Below, one piece after another: positions 62,414 through 64,000 of a stretch of DNA of 64,000 bases. Under the pieces are notes generated by a model. That model had not been told where the DNA came from. It was given only the letters and a program-made list of their open reading frames with translations, and ran no database searches. The DNA is from Sphingomonas sp. (GTDB lineage Bacteria > Pseudomonadota > Alphaproteobacteria > Sphingomonadales > Sphingomonadaceae). Position numbers and translations under genes: made by a program. Position 1 is the first letter of the stretch. Each line of letters begins with the position of its first letter. Location of the stretch: assembly GCF_003248515.1 (NCBI RefSeq), contig NZ_QFOB01000005.1, forward strand, positions 248,001 through 312,000, given 5' to 3'.

Positions 62414-62446
62414 CGCCGGCCCGGGCGATGCCTGCCCGGGCCGGCG
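62414..62446. terminator. Strong hairpin between the FucP-type porter and the GntR regulator
   Basis: Perfect 13-base arms (CGCCGGCCCGGGC at 62414-62426 and the complement at 62434-62446) around a seven-base loop. It starts five bases after the porter stop and lies between convergent genes, so it can serve both. No long T-run follows; a second small hairpin (CGGGCC-TTTC-GGCCCG) follows within 40 bases. Confidence 0.65.
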
Positions 62447-62490
62447 ACATTTCGCGGAGCGCGGGGGCATCGGGCCTTTCGGCCCGACGA

Positions 62491-63258
62491 TCATTCCATG
62501 GAGCTGCGCGTATCCTGGAGCGCGAGCGCGACCAGCGCGCGCATCGCTTCGGCCGCGGCATCGGCATCGCCCGCCGCGATCGCTTCATAGACACGGACGT
62601 GATCGGGGATGGCGTTGCGCGGCAGCGGCTCCCCGCGCTGCTTGAACACGGTCGTCCAGCTTACCGCCGCGCCGATGCTGGCGCTGAGCGCGACGATCGC
62701 GTCATTGCGCGTCGCGTGCAGGATCGCATGGTGGAAATCGCGGTCCGCCGTCTGGCCCGCATCGGTGGCGAGGCTGTGGTGCCGCATCGACGCCAGCGCA
62801 TCGCGCATGGCCTTCAGATCGGACTTGTCGCGTCGTTCGGCCGCGAAGCGCGCGGCGGCCGGCTCGATCACCGAGCGCAACTCGAACAGGTCGCGCACGA
62901 AATTCATGTGTGGCTGCCCCGAAAAGGCCCAGGCCAGCACTTCCGGATCCAGCAGGTTCCAGCGCGCGCGCGGCAGGACGCGGGTGCCGGCCTTCGGCTT
63001 GCTTTCGACCAGCCCCTTGGCGACGAGCACCTGTATCGCCTCGCGATAGGCGGTGCGGGAGACGTCGAGACTCTCGGAAAAGGCGACCTCGCCCTCCAGC
63101 CTGTCACCGGGCGCATATTCGCCGCCCACGATCGCGCGGCCAAGCTTGTTGGCGATGGCGCCGTGAAGCCTGCGGCCCGTGCCGCGCCGGGCGCGGCTGG
63201 CCGGTGCTTCGCTGCTGATGTGCCGCAGATCGGCTTCGTCTGTCTTCACGCGCTTCAT
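62491..63258 (-). CDS. FadR/GntR family regulator with FCD domain
   Basis: A 255-residue regulator. The winged helix (about 30-100) reads GRAIVGGEYAPGDRL then DVSRTAYREAIQVLVAKGLV; the FCD effector domain has NFVRDLFELRSVIEPAAARF, a metal-binding pattern with FHHAILHATRND, and the late histidine in DHVRVYEAIAAGD. FCD proteins bind sugar acids or organic acids with a divalent metal. It is divergent from the AraD1-type gene and convergent with the porter, making it the probable regulator of both. Confidence 0.92.
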   Translation of the reverse strand: MKRVKTDEADLRHISSEAPASRARRGTGRRLHGAIANKLGRAIVGGEYAPGDRLEGEVAFSESLDVSRTAYREAIQVLVAKGLVESKPKAGTRVLPRARWNLLDPEVLAWAFSGQPHMNFVRDLFELRSVIEPAAARFAAERRDKSDLKAMRDALASMRHHSLATDAGQTADRDFHHAILHATRNDAIVALSASIGAAVSWTTVFKQRGEPLPRNAIPDHVRVYEAIAAGDADAAAEAMRALVALALQDTRSSME

Positions 63259-63321
63259 GGATCACCATCACTGCAACACTCCGTGGCATCCGGCAATTGC
63301 CACTCGCATCATGCTCGCATA

Positions 63322-63331
63322 TTGTCGGAGT
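63322..63331 (+). promoter_or_regulatory. TTGTCGGAGT motif upstream of the AraD1-type gene
   Basis: The motif TTGTCGGAGT lies in the 167-base divergent gap between the FadR-type regulator and the AraD1-type gene. It agrees in nine of ten bases with the one before the FucP-type porter. Binding by the adjacent regulator is inferred. Confidence 0.4.
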
Positions 63332-63425
63332 AATAGTGCTGCGATCCGCCGTCCGAGCCGGCTGTTTCGTGCGTGCGGATCGCGCCTTCGGGAAATCGAG
63401 GCGATCATTTGAAGAGGGTGATGGA

Positions 63426-64000
63426 ATGAGTCTCAGGTTGCTTCAGCATCGCGCCGAAAGCGGGCAGCGTTCGGTGATCGCGGCACGCGGGGATCGCGCC
63501 TGGTTTGTGCCGGGCGTGGAAAGCGTCCGTGAACTGGCGCTGCGGGCGATCGCCCAGGGCATTTCCCTGACGGACGCGATTGCCGCGGCGGGCGAGGGCG
63601 ATGCGGCGGACCCGGCGGCCGAATATGCGGCCGGCCGTCTGATCGCGCCGATCGACCATGCCGATGCCGCGCACGTTATCATGACCGGTACGGGCCTGAC
63701 CCACCTGGGCTCGGCCGAGGGGCGCGACAAGATGCACAAGGCGGCGGCCGCCGCCGAAACGCAGACGGACAGCATGCGCATGTTCCTGGAAGGGCTGGAG
63801 GGGGGCAAGCCCGGTGCCGGGGCGATCGGCCAGCAGCCCGAATGGTTCTACAAGGGCGATGGTTCGCAACTGGTGGATCCCGCAGCACCCCTGACCATGC
63901 CGCCCTGCGCGAAGGATGGCGGCGAGGAACCCGAACTGGCCGGCGTCTATCTGATCGGTGATGATGGCACCCCTTATCGGATCGGGTTCGCGCTCGCCAA
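63426..64000 (+). CDS. AraD1/GguC-type FAH-family protein, N-terminal part (partial)
   Basis: The gene starts MSLRLLQHRAESGQRSVIAA and runs off the right edge after about 191 residues. GLTHLGSAEGRDKMHKAA, QPEWFYKGDGS and ELAGVYLIGDDGTPYRIGFA resemble the AraD1/GguC group of fumarylacetoacetate-hydrolase-fold proteins, which includes 2-keto-3-deoxy sugar-acid dehydratases of the Weimberg-type pathways. This agrees with the neighbouring sugar porter and FCD-domain regulator. The C-terminal catalytic half is outside the window. Confidence 0.8.
   Translation, partial: MSLRLLQHRAESGQRSVIAARGDRAWFVPGVESVRELALRAIAQGISLTDAIAAAGEGDAADPAAEYAAGRLIAPIDHADAAHVIMTGTGLTHLGSAEGRDKMHKAAAAAETQTDSMRMFLEGLEGGKPGAGAIGQQPEWFYKGDGSQLVDPAAPLTMPPCAKDGGEEPELAGVYLIGDDGTPYRIGFALA

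Noticed and set aside
1..64000. tRNA, rRNA, CRISPR arrays, insertion sequences, phage genes
   Set aside because: Looked for cloverleaf ends, regularly spaced repeats, transposase motifs (DDE-type) and integrase boxes; none was seen. The window is core genome without evident recent insertions.

Overview
The window is a high-GC stretch of chromosome from an alphaproteobacterium, most likely a member of the Sphingomonadaceae. The pointers are a DUF1465/RcdA cell-cycle adaptor, two very large TonB-dependent receptors, the alphaproteobacterial form of IlvD, a RamB/ScfR-type regulator facing a glyoxylate operon, and gene-dense operons with ATGA or GTGA start-stop overlaps. I see no rRNA, tRNA, CRISPR array, insertion sequence or prophage. 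It is mostly core genome with a carbohydrate-use island at the right end.

Left end (1-9.1 kb): the tail of a LysR regulator converges on a glyoxylate-shunt operon on the minus strand (aceA, a 56-residue unknown gene, glcB). A ScfR/RamB-type regulator is divergent from it, with four TTGTA-type half-sites between them. A Sel1-repeat gene and a Fiu-like siderophore receptor with a Fur-like box follow. 9.7-17.4 kb: a second large TonB receptor, an intergenic region rich in GANTC sites in front of rcdA, then a coupled operon of a secreted EF-hand protein, an OmpR-type response regulator and a histidine kinase, and a Pr6Pr-type membrane protein.

17.4-28.7 kb: branched-chain 2-oxoacid dehydrogenase (E1 alpha, E1 beta, E2), then a pantothenate/CoA cluster (coaA and panD divergent from panB and panC), a fatty acid desaturase, der with a coupled TusA-like gene, an Hpt phosphotransfer protein and bacterioferritin. 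28.7-49.2 kb: a radical SAM protein, moaB, a lytic transglycosylase coupled to a degenerate uracil-DNA glycosylase homologue, ETF-ubiquinone oxidoreductase, a TPR protein, ispE, enoyl-CoA hydratase, an N-formylglutamate amidohydrolase-like gene, ilvD, the NAD(P)HX repair enzyme, an RlmD-type rRNA methyltransferase, gpmA, purE, purK, an exported RidA, a GNAT, a TAM41-like protein next to a diacylglycerol kinase, and a DUF2141 protein.

49.2-55.3 kb is an envelope region: lptF, lptG and a flippase in one coupled operon, then a cellulose-synthase-like glycosyltransferase behind a promoter resembling that of the general stress sigma factor EcfG. 55.5-64 kb is sugar catabolism: a sugar porter with a ROK fructokinase, two small genes (one Rmf-like), an IclR regulator, an exported aldose 1-epimerase, a FucP-type porter, a FadR-type GntR regulator, and the start of an AraD1/GguC-type sugar-acid gene. 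A shared TTGTCGGANT motif precedes the last two transcription units.

The most unusual items are the kinase/TAM41-like pair (a possible phosphatidate to CDP-diacylglycerol route), the EF-hand/two-component operon, the unannotated small genes, the missing canonical start of coaA, and several palindromic operators. None is a demonstrated new system; each is an inference from sequence.
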